A stretch of DNA of 64,000 bases, from contig NZ_JADBGI010000010.1 of the NCBI RefSeq assembly GCF_014892575.1, positions 162,360-226,359 on the forward strand, read 5' to 3'. Below are positions 1 through 7,114 of this stretch, in pieces. The notes beneath the pieces are model-generated. The model made no database searches and had not been told where the DNA came from. It saw only the letters and a program-made list of their open reading frames with translations. The translations under genes and the position numbers were made by a program. Source of the stretch: Nocardiopsis coralli. GTDB lineage: Bacteria > Actinomycetota > Actinomycetes > Streptosporangiales > Streptosporangiaceae. How positions within the stretch are numbered: position 1 is the first letter of the stretch; every line of letters begins with the position of its first letter.

Positions 1-1098
1 CGCGTCGCACACGAGGGTGAGGTCGTCGCCGGCCACCACGATCGGCCGGAGGGGAAGGCTCACCGTTCCGTGGAGATCACGGTCGGGGTGGTCGGTGCTC
101 CGGTCGGCACCCGGGGCCAACGTGACCGCACCACCCGGGCCGACCCCGGGCACCACGGCGTGGGAACCGGGTTCGGTGCGCACGGTCGCCGCAACCGCCC
201 GCACCAGGGCGCGGGCCAACCCTTCCGTGAGCCCGGCGATCCGGCGCGACAGTTCGCGTTGGGCCAGCGCACCGGAACCGGGCACCTGCGGGTCGGCCAC
301 ACGCTCGCGGTACTCCCCCAGCAGCACACCGAGCCCGTTGACGTCGATGTGCGCCACGGCGATCCGGCTCAGCTCCCCGTGTTCTCTGCCGAGGCGGTCG
401 GTCTCCTTGGGCAGTGCAAGGCGGGGTCCGGAACGCGGCGCGTGGGGCTCCGGGTCCAGCCAGGCGCGTTCCTGCTGCCGGTGCCAGCGCCGCCCCACCC
501 CGCGGGCGCGGGCGACGTCGGCGGAGACCCGTTCGGGAACCTTGTCGCCGCCCCCGCCGGCCCCGGCACTCCGGCTGGCGTCGACGACCTCGGCGGGCGC
601 ACCGCTGACCGCGCACTCGGCGGTGATGCCGTACCCGTGGGCCGGAACGTGCAGCGTGGACATGTGGCCCCGGGCCTCGCGCAACCGTTGCGGCAGCAGG
701 GCCAGCGCCTCGTCCACGGTCTCGCCCGGACCGTAGGGCACGTGCGCCACGATCGGCGTCAGCCCGCCGGCACGGTCCCGCAGGTGGCGGGTGTAGCGGG
801 CGGTGAAGAGCCGCGCCGCCCCGCGATCGGCGAAGACCCCGGTGAACGCACCCCCCGCGTCGCGCAGCACCAGGCAGTCGTCGGGGACCAGGTCGGCGAT
901 CCCGTGCTCGGCGTCGCCGGAGTCGGTGAGTTCGGCGACGAGCGCGGCCCGCCCCACGGCGTCGAGGATGCGGCGCCCGCCGAACACGAACGCCTGGATC
1001 CCGCGCAGGTCCACACCGACGACCACACCGGAGACCGGCGGAACGGAAGGGGGACCGTCCGCGCCGGGGCAGGGCCGGTGCTGCTGGAGGGGGGTCAC
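1..1098 (-). CDS. Cas10-like nucleotide cyclase (palm/GGDD type), partial at left edge
   Basis: The reading frame is open from a GTG at 1098 to the window edge, about 366 residues seen, with the C-terminus missing. The start has a strong GAGGAGG ribosome site nine bases upstream. Near residue 25 the protein reads VVGVDLRGIQAFVFGGRRIL, the glycine-isoleucine-glutamine-aromatic signature that opens the palm domain of Cas10/Cmr2 proteins. Later come AHIDVNGLG, which resembles the first catalytic palm strand (DxNxxG), and VVAGDDLTLVCDA, which matches the GGDD loop with its first glycine changed to alanine. Both aspartates, which bind metal in cyclic-oligoadenylate-making Cas10, are kept. No HD nuclease domain precedes the palm. 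The gene lies downstream of a Cas6-like gene on the same strand, separated by about 900 bases. Family assignment rests on motifs read by eye; a minimal CRISPR polymerase or a truncated type III Cas10 are both possible. Confidence 0.7.
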   Translation of the reverse strand, partial: MTPLQQHRPCPGADGPPSVPPVSGVVVGVDLRGIQAFVFGGRRILDAVGRAALVAELTDSGDAEHGIADLVPDDCLVLRDAGGAFTGVFADRGAARLFTARYTRHLRDRAGGLTPIVAHVPYGPGETVDEALALLPQRLREARGHMSTLHVPAHGYGITAECAVSGAPAEVVDASRSAGAGGGGDKVPERVSADVARARGVGRRWHRQQERAWLDPEPHAPRSGPRLALPKETDRLGREHGELSRIAVAHIDVNGLGVLLGEYRERVADPQVPGSGALAQRELSRRIAGLTEGLARALVRAVAATVRTEPGSHAVVPGVGPGGAVTLAPGADRSTDHPDRDLHGTVSLPLRPIVVAGDDLTLVCDA

Positions 1099-1173
1099 CG
1101 GTGGCGGCCTCCTCGTCGGCGGGGTCAGGGCGGGGACGCGACGGCCGGCGCCCGTGGCGGACGGTCCCGGTGT

Positions 1174-1208
1174 CCTCTCTCGGACAGCCGTTTCCCTCTC
1201 TCGGACAG
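1174..1208 (-). promoter_or_regulatory. Tandem operator-like repeat upstream of the Cas10-like gene
   Basis: Two identical 14-base copies, CCTCTCTCGGACAG on the plus strand (CTGTCCGAGAGAGG in the gene direction), lie at 1174-1187 and 1195-1208. Their 21-base period equals two helical turns. The nearer copy ends 76 bases upstream of the GTG start. The same core occurs at 1521-1533 and upstream of the Cas6-like gene. This suggests binding by one regulator or a shared promoter element; the binder is unknown. Confidence 0.5.
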
Positions 1209-1520
1209 TCGCACGGTCCGACGGGTCGCACGACCGGACGGAGGTCGCGTCGCGGGCCACGGTAACCAAGCGCCCGGTCGCCGGGTGCGGGCGCCCACCC
1301 GTGTTCCGAGCGCGAAGCGTCCGGCTCGCAGGCGGACGCCGGGGGACCCCGACCCGCTCTCCCGGACTCTCTGCCCCACCCCGGCGCCTCCTGCCCGCCC
1401 CGAGCGAACCCGCCCCGGAAGAGGAAACCGGGAACGCGGGGGGGTGGACGCCGCACGGCTCACGCCATGCTCCCCCGCTCCCGCGCACCGCAGCCCGGGG
1501 TCCTTCACCCGCCGGGGCAG

Positions 1521-1533
1521 CTGTCCGAGAGAG
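1521..1533 (+). promoter_or_regulatory. Third copy of the CTGTCCGAGAG motif
   Basis: CTGTCCGAGAGAG reads in the forward direction here, opposite to the pair at 1174-1208. It ends 35 bases before the ATG at 1568, so it could serve the small forward reading frame there. Confidence 0.4.
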
Positions 1534-1567
1534 CTCGGTACACGGCCCCCGGTAGGAAGGCTCACGC

Positions 1568-1840
1568 ATGCCCACCTCGCGCCCCGGAACCCCCGGCCCC
1601 CCGGGCTCTCCCGGCCCTCCGGCCCCTTCCGGACGCCCTGCCTCGGCCCAGGCCCCGCCCTCCGCCCCGCCCTCCGCCGCGTCCTCCGCCGCGTCCTCGG
1701 CGTCCGCACCGAAACCCCCGCCGCCCCGTCCACCGCTCCGGCCGCACGACCTGGCACCGCATCTGCGCGGCCTGGCCCGGTCGCTGCGGTCGCGTTCCGG
1801 CTCTGCCCCGTCCGCACGGCCCGTGGCGCCTCCCCCGTGA
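1568..1840 (+). CDS. Possible small proline/serine-rich protein
   Basis: This 90-residue frame starts at an ATG with a GGAAGG-like ribosome site about eight bases upstream and a copy of the CTGTCCGAGAG motif 35 bases upstream. The product is low-complexity: proline/glycine-rich at first, then an alanine/serine tract (about residues 30-47) encoded by an imperfect tandem GCCGCGTCCTCC repeat, then PPPPRPP and a basic tail. No known domain is visible. It may be a real small gene of the Cas-like region or simply GC-rich noise; ribosome site and motif are the only positive signs. Confidence 0.3.
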   Translation: MPTSRPGTPGPPGSPGPPAPSGRPASAQAPPSAPPSAASSAASSASAPKPPPPRPPLRPHDLAPHLRGLARSLRSRSGSAPSARPVAPPP

Positions 1841-2003
1841 CCACCTGCCGCGCACACGCGGACCGGCCGACCTTCCGGGCCCGTGCCCAGAGGTCGACCG
1901 GCCGCGCCCCGGTCCCCGCCCGCCGTCCTCGAGCGGCGCCCGGTGGTCGTCCGGGCTCCAGCGCCTCCAGCGGCCCCGAAGGCCCCGGAAGCCCGGTGGC
2001 CGT

Positions 2004-2951
2004 TCAGTCGAAGAGCGCCCCCTCGAACTCGCCGGTCTCGGCCACGGAGGGCCGACGGGGTTCGTGCATCCGCGGGGCGGAACGCCGGGACGTGCGCCTC
2101 CCCTCGCGCCGGGAGCGCCGTGCCGCGGGCCGGTCACCCTGGCGCGGTTCGGTGACGGTGTCCACACGTACCGCCCCGAACCCCTGCGCCGTGTACTTGC
2201 CGACGCCGGTCAGCTCCACCAGTTCCAGGAGCGCAGCGAAGGCGCGGGCGTGCCGCGGGTCGCCGCCGAGGAGCTCGAGCCGCATCCCGCCCTGCCACCC
2301 GAGCACGGAACGGTTGTCGGCGTGGTGGTGTTCGCCGAGCCGGATCTCCTCTCCCGGCAGGGGGCTGCGCCGCAGTTGCGCCATACCGCCGAGCACCAGG
2401 TCGAGCCAGGGGTCGGCCAGCTCGTGCGGGGCGAAGCGGGCGACCGCGCCGACCGCGCCGCTCCCGCCGACGATGCCGCCCCCGGAACGGTGCACGGCTC
2501 CGAAGAGCCGCCGCGGGTTGGGCCACACGTGCGGGATCCGGTCGCCGGTCGCGTCGCGGGTGGTGGTGACGACGGGGGTGTGGCTGCGCAGGTCGGCCGC
2601 GCGCAGGGCGTGCAGGGGGCCTTCGTCGGAGAGCAGGGTGGCGTAGTCGGTGTCGAAGGTGCGGGTGACCGACAGCGGTTCCATGACGTGGTCGCCGATG
2701 CGCTGGCCGGTGCCGATGAGTTCGCACGGGTCCAGCGGTGGGGGCGCGTCGTCCAGCCAGGTGAGGGTCCAGTGGTGGAGGCGGTCGCCGAGGGGGACGG
2801 GCCAGCCGTGCATCGCCCATTTCTTGGCGCCGGAGTGTTCGTCGGGGGGTTGGGGCCACCAGGTGTTGAGCAGGCCGTGGCAGTCCTCGGGCCGGACGGG
2901 CCGGGCGGTGTCGGCCCGGTCGCACAGGATCAGGGTCCACCGTCGTGGCAC
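2004..2951 (-). CDS. cas6: Cas6-like CRISPR endoribonuclease / RAMP protein
   Basis: The product has about 315 residues from a GTG at 2951, chosen because GAGGAA lies nine bases before it. A longer frame from 3038 would run through the promoter motifs. Cas6-like features in order: an N-terminal HGLLNTWW segment, GDRLHHWTLTWLD in the first ferredoxin-like fold, a SHTPVVTTT...VWPNPRRLFG segment like the central SPTxF...P region, and a C-terminal LLELVELTGVGKYTAQGFG followed by AVRV, the glycine-rich loop diagnostic of Cas6. A basic, arginine-rich tail follows. In type III and I systems Cas6 cuts the repeat RNA to make crRNAs. No array is visible here, so its substrate is open. The Cas10-like gene follows on the same strand. 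Confidence 0.75.
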   Translation of the reverse strand: MPRRWTLILCDRADTARPVRPEDCHGLLNTWWPQPPDEHSGAKKWAMHGWPVPLGDRLHHWTLTWLDDAPPPLDPCELIGTGQRIGDHVMEPLSVTRTFDTDYATLLSDEGPLHALRAADLRSHTPVVTTTRDATGDRIPHVWPNPRRLFGAVHRSGGGIVGGSGAVGAVARFAPHELADPWLDLVLGGMAQLRRSPLPGEEIRLGEHHHADNRSVLGWQGGMRLELLGGDPRHARAFAALLELVELTGVGKYTAQGFGAVRVDTVTEPRQGDRPAARRSRREGRRTSRRSAPRMHEPRRPSVAETGEFEGALFD

Positions 2952-2998
2952 GGTCACCACTTCCTCGTCGCGCGATCGTGGCGGCGGGGTCTCCGCCG

Positions 2999-3031
2999 TC
3001 CTCGGTTCACCGAGGATTCCTCTCGGACACT
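2999..3031 (-). promoter_or_regulatory. Palindrome plus TGTCCGAGAG motif upstream of the Cas6-like gene
   Basis: A perfect 18-base palindrome, TCCTCGGT-TC-ACCGAGGA, lies at 2999-3016. Next to it at 3019-3031 is CCTCTCGGACACT, which shares the core of the repeats at 1174-1208 in the same orientation. The motif ends about 68 bases before the cas6-like start, close to the 76-base spacing seen at the Cas10-like gene. The region is also the divergent promoter of the gene at 3110. Confidence 0.5.
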
Positions 3032-3109
3032 CGCACATCCCGCGTCTCGTTACTGTGGGGGCGGCGGTGCACCTGCCGCCGCGTCCGGAACCGAACGACC
3101 GGAGGGCCC

Positions 3110-4132
3110 ATGCCCCGCCTGAGCCACACCTTCGACATCACCCCCGTGGACCGCGCGGTTCTGGGCGAGACCGTGGCCGCGTTGCACGGCGTCGCCCGTG
3201 CGTGCCGGTTCGACGGGCGGGGCTGGCTGGCTCTCCCCGATGAGCACACACGGTCCGGGCTCCGCGCCGAGGCCGAGGAGCTGGGCCTGCTCGACGGCGA
3301 CCAGACCCGCCGCCTGCACGAGGAGCAGGACGAGGCGGCGGAGCGCAGCGCCCGCGCCTGGGCCGAGGGCGACACCGAGACCGCCGAGGAGGAGGCCGTG
3401 GCCGCATCGCAGTTGGCGTTGCAGCTGCGCAACGGCCGCCACCTCGCCCCGCGCTCGCACTACCTCCTGGCCGAGCTCTCCCCCGCTGGTGTGCCCACGG
3501 AACCGGCCGCCGAGGACAAGGGGTGGAGCGGCACGGGCCTGACCGTGACCTCCTGGGACGAGCACGGAACCTCGTCGGTCGCCTACGCCATGCCCGATAC
3601 CTCGGGCGGCGAGACCGCGGTGACCTGGGGCGGCGTGGAGCACGACGCGTCGGCCGAGCACCTGAACGCCACCACCGAGGTGCAGATCCCGGGCCGCGGG
3701 GCCTGGCTCCGGTACGCGCGCGCCGACCTGTCCTTCGACACCGGTGCCTGGTACGAGGCGGCCGGCGGTGGTTCGGCCGGGGGCCCTCCGGCCCTGGTGG
3801 TGGCCGAGCACCGGTTGGTGCGGGTCCGCGCGTGGTTGCAGCCCTCCCCCGGCGCGGACGGCCGCTGGTCGGTGGAGGCCGTGCTCGACGTGCGCGGGCG
3901 CGGGGTGTTCCGCCCCATGGCCGCGCTCATGTTCTGGGCGGTCCTGCGTTCCACCCGCCGGGAGGACCATGCCAAGGCCAAGCGCGGGGAGCTCACCCTG
4001 GGCGAGCAGTTGGCCGAGGACGCCGTGCGCTACGACCGCATCGCCCGCAACGCCCCGCGCATCCCGGGGTTCCTGCACCGGGTGCGCGACGCGTTGGCCG
4101 GGGCCCGCGACGCCCCGTCCGAAGCTCCGTGA
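3110..4132 (+). CDS. Conserved-looking protein of unknown function, divergent from cas6
   Basis: This 340-residue soluble protein starts at an ATG preceded by GGAGG at 3101. I do not recognise the family. The first half is rich in Glu/Ala/Arg and likely helical (residues about 45-120). The middle has alternating hydrophobic residues and WGG, suggesting beta structure. The last 100 residues contain RPMAALMFWAVLRSTRRED and a basic helical end. There is no signal peptide and there are no cysteine clusters. It shares a promoter region with the cas6-like gene, so it may be part of that system or an unrelated chromosomal gene at its border. Codon use is normal for the window. Confidence 0.6.
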   Translation: MPRLSHTFDITPVDRAVLGETVAALHGVARACRFDGRGWLALPDEHTRSGLRAEAEELGLLDGDQTRRLHEEQDEAAERSARAWAEGDTETAEEEAVAASQLALQLRNGRHLAPRSHYLLAELSPAGVPTEPAAEDKGWSGTGLTVTSWDEHGTSSVAYAMPDTSGGETAVTWGGVEHDASAEHLNATTEVQIPGRGAWLRYARADLSFDTGAWYEAAGGGSAGGPPALVVAEHRLVRVRAWLQPSPGADGRWSVEAVLDVRGRGVFRPMAALMFWAVLRSTRREDHAKAKRGELTLGEQLAEDAVRYDRIARNAPRIPGFLHRVRDALAGARDAPSEAP

Positions 4133-4139
4133 TCCCCGG

Positions 4140-5864
4140 TCAGGGGGCCTCCCGGTCGGCGGCCCACCCGGTGAGCGAACGCACCCGCAGTTCCGTGTAG
4201 CGCCCGGAGTTGCGTTCGCGCGAGAGCAGGCTGCCGACGATCGCGAACAGGAACCCGAGGGGCACGGCCACCAGCGCCGGGTTCTCCAGCGGCACGAACT
4301 GGATGTCGACGGAGGCCGGCAGCACCGACAGGTTCTCGCCGGTCACCGGGTCGGTCTTGCCCGACATCACCGGCGAGAACAGCACGAGCAGCATGGTCGA
4401 CGCGAGCCCGCCGTAGATCCCCCACTCGACGCCGCGGGTGTTGAAGCGCCGCCAGAACAGGGTCAGCACGATCACGGGCAGGTTGGCGGCCGCGGCCATG
4501 GAGAACGCGAGCCCGACGATCGCGGCGACGTTCTGTTCCTGGGCCTGGATCGCCAGCACGATCGACACCCCGCCGACCAGGCACGCCGAGAACCGGGCGA
4601 CGGCCACCTCCTGCGACTCGCGCGGGCGCCCCCACATGAGCACGTGTCCGAACAGGTCGTGGGCGATGGAGGAGGACGAGGCCAGGGTCAGGCTGGCCAC
4701 GACGGCGAGGATCGTGGCCAGGGCGACGGCGGAGACCAGTGCGAGCAGGACCGCGGCCCCGGCCGGTCCGGCGGTGAGGCGGCCCAGTTCCTCCGCGAGC
4801 AGGGGCACGGCGGTGTTCCCGGAGGGGTCCATGGCCACGATGCGTTCGGACCCGACGAGCGCGGCGGCACCGAACCCGAGCGCGAGGGTCATGAGGTAGA
4901 ACGCGCCGACCATGACGACCATGCGGTTGACCGAGGAGCGCGCCGCCCGCCCGTCGCGCACGGTGTAGAAGCGGATGAGGATGTGCGGCAGGGCGACGGT
5001 TCCCAGCACGAGCGCCAGGCCCAGGCTGATGAGGTCGAGCTTGTTGTACAGGGTCGCGGCGGCGTCGCCGGGCACGTCCTGCCCCAGACCGAGCCCGGGT
5101 TCGAGGAAGGCCGACCCGTGCCCGCTCGCCTCGGCGGCACCGTCGAGCAGGGCGCGGGGGTCGAAGGAGAACGCGGCCAGCACGAGCACGGTGAGCAGCC
5201 CGGTCGCGCCCAGCAGCGCGACGGCCTTGATGATCTGCAGCCAGGTGGCGGCCTTCATCCCGCCGTACATGACGTAGACGATCATGAGCACGCCCACGAG
5301 CACGATGGCCCCGGTACGGGCCTGGCTGTCGGTGAGCCCGAGGAAGGTCCCGCCGTCGTGCAGCCCCAGCAGCACGGCGAAGAGCGCGCCGGCGCCGACC
5401 ATCTGGGCGACGAGGTAGAACACGCTCACCGTGACGGTCGAGACGGTGCAGGCCAGGCGTACGCGCATGCGCCGCATCCGGAAGGCGGGCAGGTCGGCCA
5501 TGGTGAAGCGGCCGGTGTTACGCATGAGCTGGGCCATGGGCAGCACGAGCAGCCACGCCACGAGGAACCCGATGGAGTACAGGAACCCGTCGTAACCCTG
5601 CAGCGCGATCATCCCGGCGATGCCGAGGAAGGAGGCGGCCGACAGGTAGTCCCCGGTGAGGGCGAGGCCGTTCTGGGTCCCGGAGAACTCGCGTCCGCCG
5701 GCGTAGAAGTCGACGGCGCCGTGGGTGGTGCGTCGGGCCCGGACGGTGATGCCCAGGGTGACCAGGACGAAGAGCGCGCACAGGCCGACGGTCCACAGGT
5801 GGGCGGCGCCCAGCTGGCCGGTGAGGGCGTCGGCGAGGTGCCGGGGCGCGTCGGGGGCGGTCAT
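4140..5864 (-). CDS. actP: Sodium:solute symporter, acetate/monocarboxylate permease type
   Basis: The protein has 574 residues and about 13 hydrophobic segments. The SSS-family signature is clear: DFYAGGREFSGTQNGLALTG near residue 52, then YLSAASFLGIAGMIALQGYDG, and later LGTVALPHILIRFYTVRDGRAARSS, all typical of ActP/MctC permeases of acetate, propionate or pyruvate. The ATG at 5864 overlaps the stop of the DUF485 gene (ATGA), so the two are translationally coupled. This pairing of a DUF485 protein with an ActP-like permease is the usual yjcH-actP arrangement. The exact substrate cannot be read from sequence. Confidence 0.85.
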   Translation of the reverse strand: MTAPDAPRHLADALTGQLGAAHLWTVGLCALFVLVTLGITVRARRTTHGAVDFYAGGREFSGTQNGLALTGDYLSAASFLGIAGMIALQGYDGFLYSIGFLVAWLLVLPMAQLMRNTGRFTMADLPAFRMRRMRVRLACTVSTVTVSVFYLVAQMVGAGALFAVLLGLHDGGTFLGLTDSQARTGAIVLVGVLMIVYVMYGGMKAATWLQIIKAVALLGATGLLTVLVLAAFSFDPRALLDGAAEASGHGSAFLEPGLGLGQDVPGDAAATLYNKLDLISLGLALVLGTVALPHILIRFYTVRDGRAARSSVNRMVVMVGAFYLMTLALGFGAAALVGSERIVAMDPSGNTAVPLLAEELGRLTAGPAGAAVLLALVSAVALATILAVVASLTLASSSSIAHDLFGHVLMWGRPRESQEVAVARFSACLVGGVSIVLAIQAQEQNVAAIVGLAFSMAAAANLPVIVLTLFWRRFNTRGVEWGIYGGLASTMLLVLFSPVMSGKTDPVTGENLSVLPASVDIQFVPLENPALVAVPLGFLFAIVGSLLSRERNSGRYTELRVRSLTGWAADREAP

Positions 5865-6283
5865 CGTGCGGCCTCCCCGGGACGGTGCTCGGTCTCCATG
5901 CGGGTGCGCACACGTGCGGCGAGCGGGTCGATCCACCGGCGGGCGGCGCTGGAGAAGGCCCAGGCGAGGAAGAACACGAGCAGGAACTGGCCGAGGCCGG
6001 AGACCAACGCGACATTGACCGGATCGGCGAGGCGAATGCTCATGAAATCGCGGGCGTAGGCGCTCAACAACAGATGGGTGAGGTAACCGCTCAGGAAGAG
6101 GGTGACAAGAAGGCCGCACAACAGGGCGTACCTGCGCCGCAACCGGACAAAATCGCGGTCCCCCCACAGGCGTTCGCACGCGTGGGCGATCTCGGCCTCC
6201 TCGGCCCTGCGTTCCCGGCGGCTCTGCGGCCCCGCGGGCTCGCCGGTGCGGCCGCCGGGGGCCGCCTCCATGTACTCGACCAT
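5861..6283 (-). CDS. DUF485 membrane protein, partner of the symporter
   Basis: This 140-residue protein has two hydrophobic segments (around residues 52-75 and 95-115) between charged ends, with RLRRRYALLCGLLVTLF at the first segment, as in the YjcH/DUF485 family. It is the first gene of a two-gene operon and its stop overlaps the permease start. Family members are small inner-membrane proteins encoded with ActP-type symporters; their role in transport is not well defined. An ATG a few codons in is a possible alternative start. Confidence 0.8.
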   Translation of the reverse strand: MVEYMEAAPGGRTGEPAGPQSRRERRAEEAEIAHACERLWGDRDFVRLRRRYALLCGLLVTLFLSGYLTHLLLSAYARDFMSIRLADPVNVALVSGLGQFLLVFFLAWAFSSAARRWIDPLAARVRTRMETEHRPGEAAR

Positions 6284-6745
6284 GACCCTCCCCCTGAGGC
6301 ACCTGCGTGGATGCGTGTCGTGGGGCGCGGCGAACCCGCTGACGGCCGGTCCCCTCGTGCTCCGGCCGTCTCCCTCGGCAGGTGCGCGCCCGCGGGACGG
6401 ATTCGTCCCGGTTGGGGATTCACCCTAGCCAGGGGGGACCGGGCCTGGTGGCCGAATTCCGAAATCCGCCCGGAGCGAGAGTCCGCAGAATTCCGAAAAA
6501 GGGACGAATGATTCATGAGGGCGATTTCCGCACGGTTCGCGCGGCGCGGCCCGCGTGCCCGGGAACACGTACGGGAACCCCGCAACGGGCGCGGACGTGG
6601 ACACGGTGACCTCCGGTCTTCGCTAGGCTTCCAGGCGACCCCGGATCCGTTACGGCTGCTCCTGAGGCGATCCTCCTCGGCGTTCGTACACGTGTATGAT
6701 TACGGGGTCCGCCCGTTCACGCGATACCGAAGGGAAATCCCCGCC
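6284..6745. other. Divergent intergenic region, about 460 bases
   Basis: This gap separates the DUF485-symporter operon (minus) from the small gene at 6746 (plus). It contains two direct repeats of GAATTCCGAAA at 6454-6464 and 6488-6498, 34 bases apart, and a TATGAT hexamer at about 6695-6700 that may be the -10 box of the forward gene. A frame starting at 6515 exists but its first 77 codons show no protein-like sequence. Confidence 0.4.
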
Positions 6746-7027
6746 GTGGTCACCGAGGTCTTCACGCTCAAGTACTGCGATCCCCACGCCGTCCGCGAGG
6801 AGAAGGTCGAGGCGAGCGAGGTCATCCAGTTCGCCTGGGAGGGCACGGTCCGCGAGGTCGACGCCTGCGCCGAGTGCTTCGAAGAGCACCAGGCCCGTTT
6901 CGAGCCGCTCGTCGACTACTCCCGCCCGGTGAAGAAGCGCCGCAAGAAGGCCGCCGCCCAGACCTCCACCGCGCAGTCGGACAGCGAGCAGACGGACGCC
7001 GAGCAGCCCGCGACGGCGGACGCCTGA
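6746..7027 (+). CDS. Small actinobacterial protein of unknown function
   Basis: A GTG at 6746 with AGGGA ten bases upstream gives 93 residues. The core (residues 1-65) has the pattern EKVEASEVIQFAWEGTVREVD followed by CAECFEEHQARF. The alternation of charged residues, an aromatic-G turn and a helix loosely resembles the N-terminal dimerisation domain of Lsr2, but this is a weak resemblance. There is a CxxC pair. The tail is basic (KKRRKKAAA) and then a disordered Ser/Thr/Gln/Glu-rich stretch. A longer frame from 6515 was rejected because its extra part is not protein-like. A strong hairpin follows the stop. Confidence 0.6.
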   Translation: MVTEVFTLKYCDPHAVREEKVEASEVIQFAWEGTVREVDACAECFEEHQARFEPLVDYSRPVKKRRKKAAAQTSTAQSDSEQTDAEQPATADA

Positions 7028-7043
7028 GCCGAACGGCCGTGAT

Positions 7044-7085
7044 CGTGCGGGGCCTGTCGCCTTCCGGGGCGGCGGGCCCCGCACG
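7044..7085 (+). terminator. Hairpin terminator after the small gene
   Basis: CGTGCGGGGCC pairs with GGCCCCGCACG in an 11-base stem between two convergent genes. No T-tract follows on the plus strand beyond GTTT. It could serve both directions. Confidence 0.6.
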
Positions 7086-7114
7086 TGTTTCACCCGCCGC
7101 TCACCACCCGCCGT

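Larger units (their letters stand above)
1099..1567. other. Gene-free stretch upstream of the Cas10-like gene
   Basis: No frame here has convincing codon structure or a recognisable protein on either strand; long frames are proline/arginine-rich shadows. The stretch holds the promoter region of the Cas10-like gene, with two direct repeats at 1174-1208 and an inverted copy at 1521-1533. Confidence 0.5.

Noticed and set aside
1174..1208. The 21-base-period repeat as a CRISPR array
   Set aside because: Only two 14-base copies with a seven-base interval; no repeat-spacer pattern of normal size.
77..1456. A 459-codon minus-strand frame over the Cas10-like gene
   Set aside because: Arg/Pro-rich shadow in another frame; the edge-open frame from 1098 has the palm motifs and a ribosome site.
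1467..3122. Long plus-strand frames over the Cas6-like gene
   Set aside because: Opposite-strand shadows of cas6; proline- and arginine-rich with no motif.
3744..6059. A 771-codon plus-strand frame
   Set aside because: Shadow of the symporter and DUF485 genes in high-GC DNA; no domain.
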